Positions 17,599-26,212 of a stretch of 64,000 nucleotides of DNA are shown piece after piece (position 1 is the first letter of the stretch; each line of letters opens with the position of its first letter). The notes under the pieces were generated by a model. The model was not told the DNA's origin and searched no databases. It saw only the letters and a list, made by a program, of their open reading frames with translations. The stretch comes from Nesterenkonia sp. LB17 (GTDB taxonomy: Bacteria > Actinomycetota > Actinomycetes > Actinomycetales > Micrococcaceae). Location: contig NZ_JAJOYX010000002.1 in assembly GCF_022565915.1 (NCBI RefSeq), positions 566,293 through 630,292 of the forward strand, given 5' to 3'. The translations under genes and the position numbers were made by a program.

Positions 17599-19101
17599 TT
17601 ACCTCTCTAGGGGAGCTGCCTGCACGGCAGGCATCGGTGCTGGTGCAGGGTCGGTGGCTGGTCGGGCAGCGGATGCTTCCGTGCGCGGGTGGCGGACAAG
17701 CCTGGAGGCCATGAGAAGTCCCGGGATGACCTGGGCGAGAGTCACTCCCAGGGCCATCGAGACTCCCGGAGCTGCGGGGCCCAGCCCCAGCTGTATCCCG
17801 AACAAGGTGCCCGGCACGACCAGGATGAGCAGCACCAGTGACATCGCCGCCTGGCGCCAGAATCCACGGCGGTCGGTGAAGAGATTGGTCTGGGTCAGAT
17901 GTGCGGCCTGCGCGACGAGGGCCGCTCCGAGACCGAGGACGACGCCCCAGGAAGGTACGAGAGCGCCCCCGGTGACGAGACCTGCCACGGGCCGGGCGAA
18001 GATGATGAAGCCCAGAGCAGCGCAGGCGCCGAGCCCGGTGAGCAACAGATTCGCTCGTCGCCAGAGCTGTGGACTCGGGTCCACGGCGAAGCGCGGCCAG
18101 AGCACCGTCGCGGCCATATAGAGGACCGAGTAGATCGGCATGTAGAGCTGCAGGGCGATGGCGTATTCGCTCAGGTCCAGGGCTGTGGCTGCACTGGCCA
18201 GGACCAGCCTGCCGTGCTGCTCGGAGAGGACCATCCCGGCGGTGGCCAGCAGCACTGGGAGCCCGCCAAGCAGGATGAGTCTGATCGACGTCCCCTCGGC
18301 GATCTCCTCACGGCGCTCGTCGTGTCCAGCAGGCACGGGGCAGCCGTCCACGGGGTTCTCGTTCGCGGATCGCTCCGGTATGAGGATCGTACGGATGCCG
18401 ATGCGCGGGTGCAGGAAGGCGAGGTAGCCGCAGACGCCGAGGAAGCCGAGCGTGCTCAGCGGCAGCCCGAGCGCCAGCCAGGCGACGGGCACTCCCAGCT
18501 GTCCGAGGGCGTAGACGACCAGCACGTTTCCGACCGAGGGGAGCAGACCGAGCAGGACGAGAACATCCGAACGGTCTCGACCCACCAGCACTCGCTCCGC
18601 GATCCCCAGCGGAAGGCTCAGGAAGAAGACCCCCAATACCAGACTCATGACCAGGTCGACCTGTGGGGCGAGTGTTTCAGGAACTTCAAAGACTCTGGAC
18701 CAGAATCCATACACTCCGCTCAGCGCCGCGGCCGTGGCACCGAGAAGTCCCACCGCGAGCAGCAGCAGGGCGGTGCGTCTGATGAGGGTGCGGACCTCCT
18801 CTGCGGCCCGTGCCGAACCATCAACCCGGGCCACCGCTCGAGCCACGGCCGCTCCCATGCCGAGATCGGCGAACGGGAGAGCAAGCTGCAGCTGGGCGAC
18901 CAGGGTGATGAATCCGAACGCAAGCACCCCGGCATAGTGCACGGTGAGTCCCGCCGTGGTCAGTGCACAGAGCGCGCTGATCGGCAGCACGGCGATGCGC
19001 AGACCAGCGGTTCGCGCGAACATCGCGGTCCAGCTTCGGTGCGGCCCCGGTCTCGGCGGCCCCGGGTTCACCGATGCGGCGTGTACTGTCTCTTCAGTCA
19101 T
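17599..19101 (-). CDS. Polysaccharide flippase (Wzx/MATE-like)
   Basis: About 500 residues with roughly 12-14 hydrophobic segments and an N-terminal block (MFARTAGLRIAVLPISALCAL) typical of polysaccharide transporters. It would turn lipid-linked repeat units from the cytoplasmic to the outer face of the membrane. The start chosen is ATG at 19101, overlapping the glycosyltransferase stop by eight bases; a longer frame to 19191 lies inside that gene and is unlikely. A charged loop near the middle (about 235-265, ERSANENPVDGCPVPAGHDE) is unusual. Its last 18 codons are repeated twice downstream, before two of the ligase genes. Confidence 0.85.
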   Translation of the reverse strand: MTEETVHAASVNPGPPRPGPHRSWTAMFARTAGLRIAVLPISALCALTTAGLTVHYAGVLAFGFITLVAQLQLALPFADLGMGAAVARAVARVDGSARAAEEVRTLIRRTALLLLAVGLLGATAAALSGVYGFWSRVFEVPETLAPQVDLVMSLVLGVFFLSLPLGIAERVLVGRDRSDVLVLLGLLPSVGNVLVVYALGQLGVPVAWLALGLPLSTLGFLGVCGYLAFLHPRIGIRTILIPERSANENPVDGCPVPAGHDERREEIAEGTSIRLILLGGLPVLLATAGMVLSEQHGRLVLASAATALDLSEYAIALQLYMPIYSVLYMAATVLWPRFAVDPSPQLWRRANLLLTGLGACAALGFIIFARPVAGLVTGGALVPSWGVVLGLGAALVAQAAHLTQTNLFTDRRGFWRQAAMSLVLLILVVPGTLFGIQLGLGPAAPGVSMALGVTLAQVIPGLLMASRLVRHPRTEASAARPATDPAPAPMPAVQAAPLER

Positions 19102-20050
19102 GCCCACCGACTTGCAGCATCCCGGACATGGCGACCACGATGGCCGCCGCGTGTGGGCGAGCCCGCAGGCACTTCGCCAGCTGTCGGACACCCTGGTTCC
19201 AGGCTCCGGAGGCGAAGGCGTCCCGCGCCACGACCGAGGCCTGGAAGTCGGCGCGGGAGCGTTCCGAGATCTCGGTGCCTATCGAGTCGAGCCAGCGTGA
19301 GCTGGCCTGCCAGTCCGCGCTGCGCGAGATGGAGCCGACGCTGGCCTGGTGCACTCGCACCAGCACCTCGGGCAGCATCGTCAGCGTCTTGCCGGCCGCT
19401 TCGAGCCTTGCGAGCCAGTCCCAGTCCTGGTGCCGGGTCAGCTCGTCGTTCCAGGGGACCTCCAGCGCGGTGGACCTGCTGCACAGCAGCGAGGAGGTCT
19501 GCATGAAGGTTCGCCGCAGCCGCAGCGTGGAGCGGTCGAGGATGTAGTCCACCACCGCCTCCGCGTCCTCGCCCTCTGCCTGGTAGAGCCGCTCGGGGAC
19601 CACTCGACTCGACGATCCCACGAGCAGCGAGCGCGAGCTCACCACGGTGTTGTCGTCCACCACCGCCATCTGCAGGGCGGCCTTCTCAGAGACCCACTCG
19701 TCGTCGTCGTCGAGGAAGGCCACATGCGTCGTGCTGGCGCTGCGCACTCCGAGGTTGCGGGCACCGGCTCCCCCGAGCCCTCCTGGGGTGAGGACCATGA
19801 TGTGCGGCAGCCCGGTGAGCAGCTTCTCGACGCTGGCGGCGTTCTCGGGCCGGTCGAGGACCACCAGGACTGTGGTTTCCCAGGTCTGGCGCAGCACCGA
19901 CCGGACGGCCCGCTTGAGCGAGCGGCGCCCTACGGTAGGGATGATCGCGGTCAGGGACCGAGCGTGCTGAGGTTCGGTGTACTCGTAGAGCTCAGCGGTG
20001 AACGGCCCGCGCCTCGCGGCGTCGATCCGGGAGGGGGTGTCGATGCTCAT
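19094..20050 (-). CDS. GT2-family glycosyltransferase
   Basis: A 318-residue GT-A-fold transferase: LTAIIPTVGRRSLKRAVRSV at the nucleotide-binding end, GGAGARNLGV, and the metal-binding acidic run FLDDDDEW. A C-terminal region with RHQDWDWLARLE matches the acceptor side of the family. It starts at ATG 20050 with GGAGG five bases upstream; this ATG overlaps the stop of the previous gene (ATGA). It would add one sugar to the lipid-linked repeat unit; donor and linkage cannot be told. Confidence 0.85.
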   Translation of the reverse strand: MSIDTPSRIDAARRGPFTAELYEYTEPQHARSLTAIIPTVGRRSLKRAVRSVLRQTWETTVLVVLDRPENAASVEKLLTGLPHIMVLTPGGLGGAGARNLGVRSASTTHVAFLDDDDEWVSEKAALQMAVVDDNTVVSSRSLLVGSSSRVVPERLYQAEGEDAEAVVDYILDRSTLRLRRTFMQTSSLLCSRSTALEVPWNDELTRHQDWDWLARLEAAGKTLTMLPEVLVRVHQASVGSISRSADWQASSRWLDSIGTEISERSRADFQASVVARDAFASGAWNQGVRQLAKCLRARPHAAAIVVAMSGMLQVGGHD

Positions 20051-20793
20051 CACGCCCTCCACATCAGCAGGGCGGCGAGCTTCATGGGTTCCAGGAGATA
20101 GCGTCCGGCGAGTCGACGCGGGTCTGTGGCCAGTCGCCACGCCCACTCCAGGCCCATCGCTCCGAGCCGGCGTGGGGCGAGCGACTGGGTGCCTCCCAGC
20201 TGGTCCAGTGCGCCTCCCACCGTGGCGATCACCGGGACGTCCACGCGCGAGGCCAGCTCATCGGCGATGCGCTCCTGCAGCGGCATGCCCATGCCGATCA
20301 GCAGAACCTGCGGATCGTGATCCCGAATGCTGGCGGCTACCTCTTCGATGTTCTCCGCTCGCCACGGGTCACCGGGAATGGCCTGCCAGTCCACCTCGCC
20401 GTCCAGTGAGCTCAGATGCTTCAGCACTGCGTCGCTGGCGGCCGGCGTGCCGCCGAGCAGAGACACGCGATGGATGCCCTCCAGGTCCGCCAGGCCCTCC
20501 ACCCAGTCGGTGGATCCGATGCGGTGCTCGGTGCGAAGCGGCACCCGGAGCCCGAGCCGCATCAGGGCCAGCAGCGGCATGCCGTCGACGACGACGGCCC
20601 CGGCCCGGTCATAGAAGTCGCGGAACTCCGGCAGGCTGTACCAGAGATAGACGGAGTGAAGATTGTGGCCGGCGACGAGCATCCGACGGTGTTCGCGGGC
20701 GGCGTCGCGGATATGGTCCAGAAGTTCTTCTCTGCGCAGCGGAGTGACATCGACGTTGAGCAGCGGAACATTCAGGGACGGGATGACAGTCAT
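20050..20793 (-). CDS. WecG/TagA/CpsF-family (GT26) glycosyltransferase
   Basis: About 247 residues. Landmarks are the N-terminal Asn/His region VAGHNLHSVYLW, GAVVVDGMPLLAL, GGTPAASDAVLKHL, the signature LLIGMGMPLQERI and VIATVGGALDQLGGT. In WecG and TagA this fold transfers an N-acetylmannosamine-type sugar to a lipid-linked first sugar. The start is ATG 20793, supported by GAGGAG seven bases upstream; the frame extends to 20928 but that part lacks conservation. It is the second gene after the Wzz-kinase and overlaps the next glycosyltransferase. Confidence 0.85.
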   Translation of the reverse strand: MTVIPSLNVPLLNVDVTPLRREELLDHIRDAAREHRRMLVAGHNLHSVYLWYSLPEFRDFYDRAGAVVVDGMPLLALMRLGLRVPLRTEHRIGSTDWVEGLADLEGIHRVSLLGGTPAASDAVLKHLSSLDGEVDWQAIPGDPWRAENIEEVAASIRDHDPQVLLIGMGMPLQERIADELASRVDVPVIATVGGALDQLGGTQSLAPRRLGAMGLEWAWRLATDPRRLAGRYLLEPMKLAALLMWRA

Positions 20794-20937
20794 CAGAGAT
20801 CTCCTCGTGGATGAATCGATGGTGCATGTGACGGTGCGCTGATGCGGTGCTGTATCACCTGTCTGGAGCGCAGGAGCAGGGCTCACCGCCGGGAAGGCGG
20901 TGGCGGGATCTGGGGTCGGAGAAGCCATGAACGCAGA

Positions 20938-22512
20938 TCACGTCCTGTCCTGCGGGAGGGTGAAGATGTGCGCACTGCCCGGGGCAGCCTCGGAGAGCGC
21001 CAGCGTGCCGTCGGGGAGCCGACGACGCCGCGCCGAGGAGAGCCCGGAGGCCCGGGCGCTCAGGCCCTGTCCGGAGTCGCCGGGATCTCCGTCACGTCCA
21101 CGTCCGCCACCGCGACGTCGCCGGCGTGACCCAGGGGGTCGACGGTCCTGGAGGCTGTCAGGTCCACGCGGGGGAACACCGGTGAACACCACTCCGACGA
21201 GTCGGGCGCGGGCTCGGGTCAGCAGTTCGAGCCCGGCGCTCAGCTGCGCCCGCGAGACCTCTCCGTAGCGGGCCACCACGATGACGCCGGTCGTGATCTG
21301 GGCAAGCAGAGCGGCAGCGGACTGGCTCAGCAGCGCAGGAGTATCGATGATGGTGACGTCGTAGGTCTCGGCGCAGCCTTCAAGCAGGGTGGCCATGGCA
21401 TCGAGGGCGCAGGCCTCCAGGCCGTGGTCCGCTCCCCGGCCGGCGGGCAGGATGTCGAGACCCGGTTCCGCATCGGTGATGATCACATCTTCGAAATAGG
21501 CGCTCCCGGACAGCACCTCGTTCAGTCCAGCAGGGGTGAGGTCGGTCAGCTGGCCCCCGCCCGAGGTGCTGGTGCGAAACCAGTGCACGATGTCGGGGTT
21601 CGCGAAATCCGCTCCGATCAGCAGGGTGCGGCGGCCACCTTCCACCAGGGATCGGGCCAGGTTCACCGCAACGGTGGTGCGACCCTCCCCCTCCACCGAA
21701 CTGGTGATCACATAGGAGCTCGGTGAGTCGAGGTACTTGCCGAACATCAGCCGCATGCGCATCTCCCGGAAGGACGCCACCGCCTCCACGGACCTCGGGT
21801 CGGTTCGATCCCCCTGAGTCGTCACCGTCGGCGCGCCCCTGGTGACGCCCAGCAGCGGCGCGGCTGTGAGGTCCTTGAGGTCGCGGGGAGTGCGCACCGA
21901 CGTGTCGCGGGCTTCGCGCAGGAAGGCCAGTCCGAGACCGAGGAGGATCCCGACCGCTAGGCCTGTTCCCAGGACGAGCTCCAGCCGCGGTCCCTGTGGA
22001 TGGGCAGACGCCACGGCGTCCTGCACCACTGAAAGTTCGACGAGGACTGCACCGTCTGAGCCAGGATCCTCGCCTGGACCTTCGATCTCGTTCACCAGGG
22101 TCTGCAGGCTGGTCACCGTGGAGTTGGCGATGTCTGCCGCTGCCTGAGCCTCGTCTGCGGTCGCGGTGATCTCCAGCAGCGAGGTGCCGCGGGGCACCTC
22201 TGCGTCGATGCTCTCGGCGAGCTGTGAGCTCGACATCGGCAGTCGCAGATCCTCGACCACGGGATCCAGCACCGCCGGGGTCGTGACCAGGTCTGCGTAG
22301 CTCTTGACCCGTTGTCCCACAACGGTGCTGCCCCGCTGGAGCTCCTCGAGACTCTCACCGGTCGCGGCAGAGACATAGATCTTGGTCGTGGACTCGTAGG
22401 TGACCGGCTGCAAGACGTAGATGGCGGCCGCGAAGAGCACGGCGATCACCGGAGTGAGCAGAATCGACGCCCAACGACGGCGGCAGATGCGCACAAAATT
22501 GTGCAAGGCCAT
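20938..22512 (-). CDS. Wzz-type chain-length regulator fused to a degenerate BY-kinase domain
   Basis: About 524 residues. A Wzz domain occupies about 1-200 with membrane segments at 16-36 and 178-197. A cytoplasmic ParA/BY-kinase-like domain follows (about 240-450) with Walker B VTIIDTPALL. The P-loop reads SSVEGEGRTT (271-280), so the invariant lysine is arginine, and Walker A' reads LLIGAD instead of LLIDAD. No tyrosine cluster ends the protein; the tail is Arg/Gly/Ser-rich. It is probably inactive as an autokinase but may still set chain length. Start ATG 22512; a TTG at 22521 is a weaker choice. It is the first gene of the leftward polysaccharide operon. Confidence 0.85.
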   Translation of the reverse strand: MALHNFVRICRRRWASILLTPVIAVLFAAAIYVLQPVTYESTTKIYVSAATGESLEELQRGSTVVGQRVKSYADLVTTPAVLDPVVEDLRLPMSSSQLAESIDAEVPRGTSLLEITATADEAQAAADIANSTVTSLQTLVNEIEGPGEDPGSDGAVLVELSVVQDAVASAHPQGPRLELVLGTGLAVGILLGLGLAFLREARDTSVRTPRDLKDLTAAPLLGVTRGAPTVTTQGDRTDPRSVEAVASFREMRMRLMFGKYLDSPSSYVITSSVEGEGRTTVAVNLARSLVEGGRRTLLIGADFANPDIVHWFRTSTSGGGQLTDLTPAGLNEVLSGSAYFEDVIITDAEPGLDILPAGRGADHGLEACALDAMATLLEGCAETYDVTIIDTPALLSQSAAALLAQITTGVIVVARYGEVSRAQLSAGLELLTRARARLVGVVFTGVPPRGPDSLQDRRPPGSRRRRRGGGRGRDGDPGDSGQGLSARASGLSSARRRRLPDGTLALSEAAPGSAHIFTLPQDRT

Positions 22513-22636
22513 AAGTGACAACTTCCCGGTGCAAGGTCAGTGGTCACCGTGCAGACGCCCCTGGAACGGAGGGGCGCCTGTACGGTGCGTTGACCACGCT
22601 AGGCCGGGAGGTGGGTCCTGCGTCACAGTGATGGGC

Positions 22637-22669
22637 GAACCCCCGCAGGGACTACGGGGGAACCCCCGT
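22637..22669. promoter_or_regulatory. Repeat and palindrome between the regulator and the wzz-kinase gene
   Basis: GAACCCCC occurs at 22637-22644 and again at 22660-22667, 23 bases apart. The second copy is part of a strong palindrome, ACGGGGG-AA-CCCCCGT (22654-22669). It lies about 140 bases upstream of the wzz-kinase start and 54 bases past the regulator's stop. It could be a terminator for the regulator, a regulator-binding site, or both. Between it and 22512 no promoter could be picked with confidence; a run of nine G lies at 22702-22710. Confidence 0.4.
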
Positions 22670-22722
22670 GATACCCCGTGGTGAGATCTTCAACCAGGTC
22701 AGGGGGGGGGCGTCGAACCGGC

Positions 22723-25665
22723 TCAGGCGCTGCGCAGGCCGCTTTCGGCCTCATCCTGGAGCATCCGACGCAGGGCGTGGCGAGATTCCAGCGCGAGCTT
22801 CCCCAGGGCGTTCGCCACGTGGTACTCCACGGTGCGCACCGAGAGGACGAGCTCCTCGGCCACGTCCTTGTTTGACAGGCCTTGACCCACCATCAGGGCG
22901 ATCTCCCGTTCACGGTTTGTCAGCCCGGTCAGCGCAAACCGGGCCTTGGAACTGAGCCCCTCGGGCAGATCGATCATCCGGGCGCGCTCAGTGGTCCCCG
23001 CGACTCCCGCCGGCTTGCGCAGCGTCTGGAAGACCTCATCGGCCTGATGGAAGAGTCCATCCGCGCCGCATCCCTGGAACATCGAACCGGCCCAGAGCAC
23101 CCATTCCGACGTCTGCTCGACCTTTTCCTGCAGAGAATCCCTGCCGAGCGCCACACAGTGCCCGAGGTCCAGTGCGAGGAGGCCGCGGTAGATGCTGAGC
23201 GCACCGCCATCACCGGGCACATGGGTCGATTTCAGCGCAGGAATCGCCGAGATCGTGGACATCGCGGCACTGAGGTGTTCATAGGCTGTCGCGTGCTTGC
23301 CGGCCCCCACGGCTGCCAGTCCGCGCAGATGCCGCAGCACATACTCGCGCTGAGCGGTGGAGGAGTGCTCGTCTGCACGGATCGTGCTGATCAGCGCCGG
23401 CAGCGCCTGTGCCCTGCCGCTGTGGAACAGTGACCTTCCCAGCAGCACCGCCGGCGTGAGTGCGCGGGACCAGATGTTGAGCTCCGCCTGCAGCCCGAGA
23501 ACGCTGCTGACCACTCGCTCGTGGTCCTGTGCCGACGTGGCCCCCCAGGCCTCGACGAACCCTCGTCCCGCGCGGCCGAGACTGGTGTCGGTCATTCGGC
23601 GGACATGCGCGCGCAGGTCGAAGGGCCAGTTCTGCGCCGCGCGCTGCCCGCGCGCTGCCGGCACGAGGTGAGCGGCGTTGAAGGCCACCGGTGCGACATT
23701 TTCTTCACTGATGTCCAGCACCTCGGCTGCGGCCGATTCCGCAAAGTCCTGCGCCTCGGACCACAGCCCGGCCTCGAAGAGCAGGTAGGTGATGTGTATC
23801 TCGGCCTGAGCCAGCGCGCGACGATTGCGGCCGGGCCAGTTCTCGATCGCGGCGATCAGGTCGGCATACGCCTCAGTGAGACGACCTGCGGTGCGCAGCA
23901 GCGCGCCTCGCGCCACCAGCAGCACCATCTGCGCGGATTCCGTGCCAGGAACACGTCTGACCTCATCGAGAAGCGTCTCGACCTCCCGGGAGAACGACTC
24001 GGGCTGGGCGGCGTCCATGTCTTCGAGCAGCCGCCAGAGCTGCAGACTGACCCTCAGCCCGCGGGTCTCGGCCAGGAGCTGTTCGGGCGTCGCCATCCGG
24101 GTGCGCACGGCCGGATCGTCGGCTTCTAGCTTCGCTTCGAGCAGCTGCAGCACCTCGACGGTGCGCTCAGCCACCTGGAAGAGGTGCCAGTAGGATCCGC
24201 GAAGGCCAGCGGTGCGCGACGCGGTCAGGACCGTGTCGGCATAGCACAGGAGGGCCTGGGGAGATGCCTCGGCCAGCCCTTCGCCGCCGGCCAGGAAGCC
24301 CAGTGTGCTCTCCAGATCGCCACGGATCAGGCTCTCGCGCGCGAGGATCCCGCGTCGCAGCACCGGGTGGACGTTGTCATGACTGTGCGCCCAGCTGATC
24401 GTCGAGTCGATGTCGACCCTGGTGCCTGCGCGCATCGCGGCGAAGGAGAGCACCTCCAGCGTGGCGCCGGATCGGTCCACCTCGAAGGCGAGCCGGCTCA
24501 GCTCAAGAGTCTCGGCATTGTCGCCGGCGCGGCTGGCGGCGCGCGCGGCATCGGTGAGAGCCGCGACGATCGCGGGGCGATCTCCCACCGAGGGATCCAG
24601 CAGCGCGGCTTCGGCCTGGTGCCGGGCCGCAGAGGTGCCCGCGTGGACGCGGGCAAGGCGCATGTGCAGGTCCACGCGCTGTTCGCGCGGAAGATCGACG
24701 ACCAGGCACTGCTGGAAGATTCTGTGCTGCAGGCAGAATCGGCCGGACTTCGCCGACTCCTGGACGAGGCTGGAATTGCGGAGCGCCTCGACGTCGACGG
24801 ATGCGACACCGAGCAGTTCCCGAATCTCGTGGTCCGCGAGCGGATAGCGGGACAGGGCCAGCAGCGCCAGCACCTGCTGCACATCGGCAGGAGCCTCCTC
24901 GAAGATCTGCCGGATGCGGAGCCGCTGAGACTCCGCAGGACCCGCGCCCCGGCCAAGTCCCTCCAGCGCACGGTCCAGCGCCGCGGCGGTGATCGCCTCC
25001 TCCGGGGCGGTGAGCGTGTCGATGACATAGCTCACAAACGACGGAAAACCGCCGGTGGCGTCATGGACCCGCGCCGCAACATTGGCGCTGATCGGGAGAC
25101 CCGTCTCCCGCTGGAGCAGCTCACGGACCTCTGCTCGACTGAAGGGCTCCAGCTCGATGCGCAGCGCCTCACCGGCTGTCGCGGTGTAGCGCTCCAGAGG
25201 CAGCAGGTCGGGACGCGTGGTGGGGCGGCTGGTCACCAGCGAGAGCATCGGGACGTCCTCGACCTCACGGATCGTCTGGTAGATGACGGCCGCAGAGAGC
25301 GAGTCCATCCACTGCAGGTCCTCGATGACCAGCGCGACGGGTTCGCGGATCCCATCTGTCTGCTCCTGGACCAGCGCCGCGAGTCCCTCGCCGTCGGTGG
25401 GCGCGCGGGAGCGCTGCGGCTTGTGGAGCAGGCGCACAGCGGCATACCCCGGCGTCGCCCGATCGGCGACGTCGAGGTATACATTCGCTCGCGACCAACC
25501 CGAGAGTCGAGCCACGGCCTCATTGAGCAAGGACGTCTTGCCTATACCTGGAGGGCCTTCGATCAGAATGAATCGCGGGTCGGAGGAGGAATGAACGGCC
25601 TCCGCCGCCGCCGCGATGAGTTCCAGCTCTGATTCCCGGCCCAGAAACCTGTTCAATCGTGACAT
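22723..25665 (-). CDS. Large LuxR-family ATPase regulator (LAL/MalT-like)
   Basis: A 980-residue STAND-type regulator. The N terminus has an AAA/NTPase domain with Walker A GPPGIGKT (37-44) and Walker B LVIEDLQW. A long helical, alanine-rich middle (about 350-880) resembles TPR-like sensor repeats. The last 66 residues are a LuxR helix-turn-helix: LTNREREIALMVGQGLSNKD and the recognition helix VRTVEYHVANALGKL. The ATG at 25665 follows AAGGGAG. It lies directly upstream of, and on the same strand as, the polysaccharide operon, so it probably controls it; ligand unknown. It is an actinobacterial large-ATP-binding LuxR regulator by architecture. Confidence 0.85.
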   Translation of the reverse strand: MSRLNRFLGRESELELIAAAAEAVHSSSDPRFILIEGPPGIGKTSLLNEAVARLSGWSRANVYLDVADRATPGYAAVRLLHKPQRSRAPTDGEGLAALVQEQTDGIREPVALVIEDLQWMDSLSAAVIYQTIREVEDVPMLSLVTSRPTTRPDLLPLERYTATAGEALRIELEPFSRAEVRELLQRETGLPISANVAARVHDATGGFPSFVSYVIDTLTAPEEAITAAALDRALEGLGRGAGPAESQRLRIRQIFEEAPADVQQVLALLALSRYPLADHEIRELLGVASVDVEALRNSSLVQESAKSGRFCLQHRIFQQCLVVDLPREQRVDLHMRLARVHAGTSAARHQAEAALLDPSVGDRPAIVAALTDAARAASRAGDNAETLELSRLAFEVDRSGATLEVLSFAAMRAGTRVDIDSTISWAHSHDNVHPVLRRGILARESLIRGDLESTLGFLAGGEGLAEASPQALLCYADTVLTASRTAGLRGSYWHLFQVAERTVEVLQLLEAKLEADDPAVRTRMATPEQLLAETRGLRVSLQLWRLLEDMDAAQPESFSREVETLLDEVRRVPGTESAQMVLLVARGALLRTAGRLTEAYADLIAAIENWPGRNRRALAQAEIHITYLLFEAGLWSEAQDFAESAAAEVLDISEENVAPVAFNAAHLVPAARGQRAAQNWPFDLRAHVRRMTDTSLGRAGRGFVEAWGATSAQDHERVVSSVLGLQAELNIWSRALTPAVLLGRSLFHSGRAQALPALISTIRADEHSSTAQREYVLRHLRGLAAVGAGKHATAYEHLSAAMSTISAIPALKSTHVPGDGGALSIYRGLLALDLGHCVALGRDSLQEKVEQTSEWVLWAGSMFQGCGADGLFHQADEVFQTLRKPAGVAGTTERARMIDLPEGLSSKARFALTGLTNREREIALMVGQGLSNKDVAEELVLSVRTVEYHVANALGKLALESRHALRRMLQDEAESGLRSA

Positions 25666-25761
25666 ATAAACTCCCTTGCACAGGCGGCATCCTGCCTGCT
25701 TCAGGGTACAGACATGGATGCCACCTGCTTCGGTCCAGCCTATGTCACGCTTCTTCCCAGG

Positions 25762-25781
25762 AAAAGACCTGGCAAGGCTTT
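25762..25781 (-). terminator. Rho-independent terminator at the end of the suf operon
   Basis: Read on the minus strand, the sequence forms AAAGCCT-TGCC-AGGTCTTT with one mismatch, and the 3' arm runs into TTTTCC. It sits just after the stop of the sufT-like gene at 25791. AT-rich sequence around it is unusual for this window. Confidence 0.45.
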
Positions 25782-25790
25782 AGTTCAAAT

Positions 25791-26123
25791 CTATATGTTA
25801 AAACCGAGGGCGCGCATCTGCTCGCGACCATCGTCGGTGATCTTCTCGGGGCCCCACGGCGGCATCCAGACCCAGTTGAGCCGCCATTCGTCGACCAGGG
25901 AGCCGACGTGCTGTCCGACCTGCTCCTCCAGAACATCGGTGAGCGGGCAGGCGGCGGTGGTCAACGTCATGTCGATGAGCAGTGCACCGTCCTCGGCGTA
26001 GTGCAGGCCGTAGAGCAGACCGAGGTCCACGATGTTGATTCCGAGCTCGGGGTCGATGACGTCCTTGAGGGCTTCCTCGACATCTTCAAGCGGCGTCTGG
26101 GCCGCGGTGACAGCGTCACTCAT
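25791..26123 (-). CDS. sufT: SufT-like metal-sulfur cluster assembly factor (DUF59/MIP18)
   Basis: A 110-residue protein of the MIP18/DUF59 family: DVIDPELGINIVDLGLLYG at the N-terminal half, then MTLTTAACPLTDVLEEQV with the conserved cysteine, and a C-terminal WVWMPPWGPEKIT. Such proteins help mature or deliver Fe-S clusters. AAAGGAG before the ATG supports the start. It is the last gene of the leftward suf operon, 89 bases after sufU. Symbol given by family and context. Confidence 0.85.
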   Translation of the reverse strand: MSDAVTAAQTPLEDVEEALKDVIDPELGINIVDLGLLYGLHYAEDGALLIDMTLTTAACPLTDVLEEQVGQHVGSLVDEWRLNWVWMPPWGPEKITDDGREQMRALGFNI

Positions 26124-26212
26124 GGCGCTCTCCTTTCCTTCGACGTTCTTGCGCGTACGTGCGGTGGTCTATGTTCGATCATCTGCTGGTTCCAACGTTG
26201 CAAGTCAAGGGT

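Noticed and set aside
14690-17600. Tandem repeats as an insertion sequence or assembly error
   Set aside because: No transposase, terminal inverted repeats or target duplications are seen, and the three copies differ at many positions, so a simple assembly duplication is unlikely.
20884-20902. Hairpin CACCGCC/GGCGGTG between the wzz-kinase and GT26 genes as a terminator
   Set aside because: Seven-pair stem without a U-tract inside an apparent operon; GC-rich hairpins of this size are common by chance here.
22702-22710. Run of nine G as a phase-variation tract
   Set aside because: It lies outside any coding region, 13 bases past the end of the regulator gene, and does not sit between promoter boxes that could be identified.
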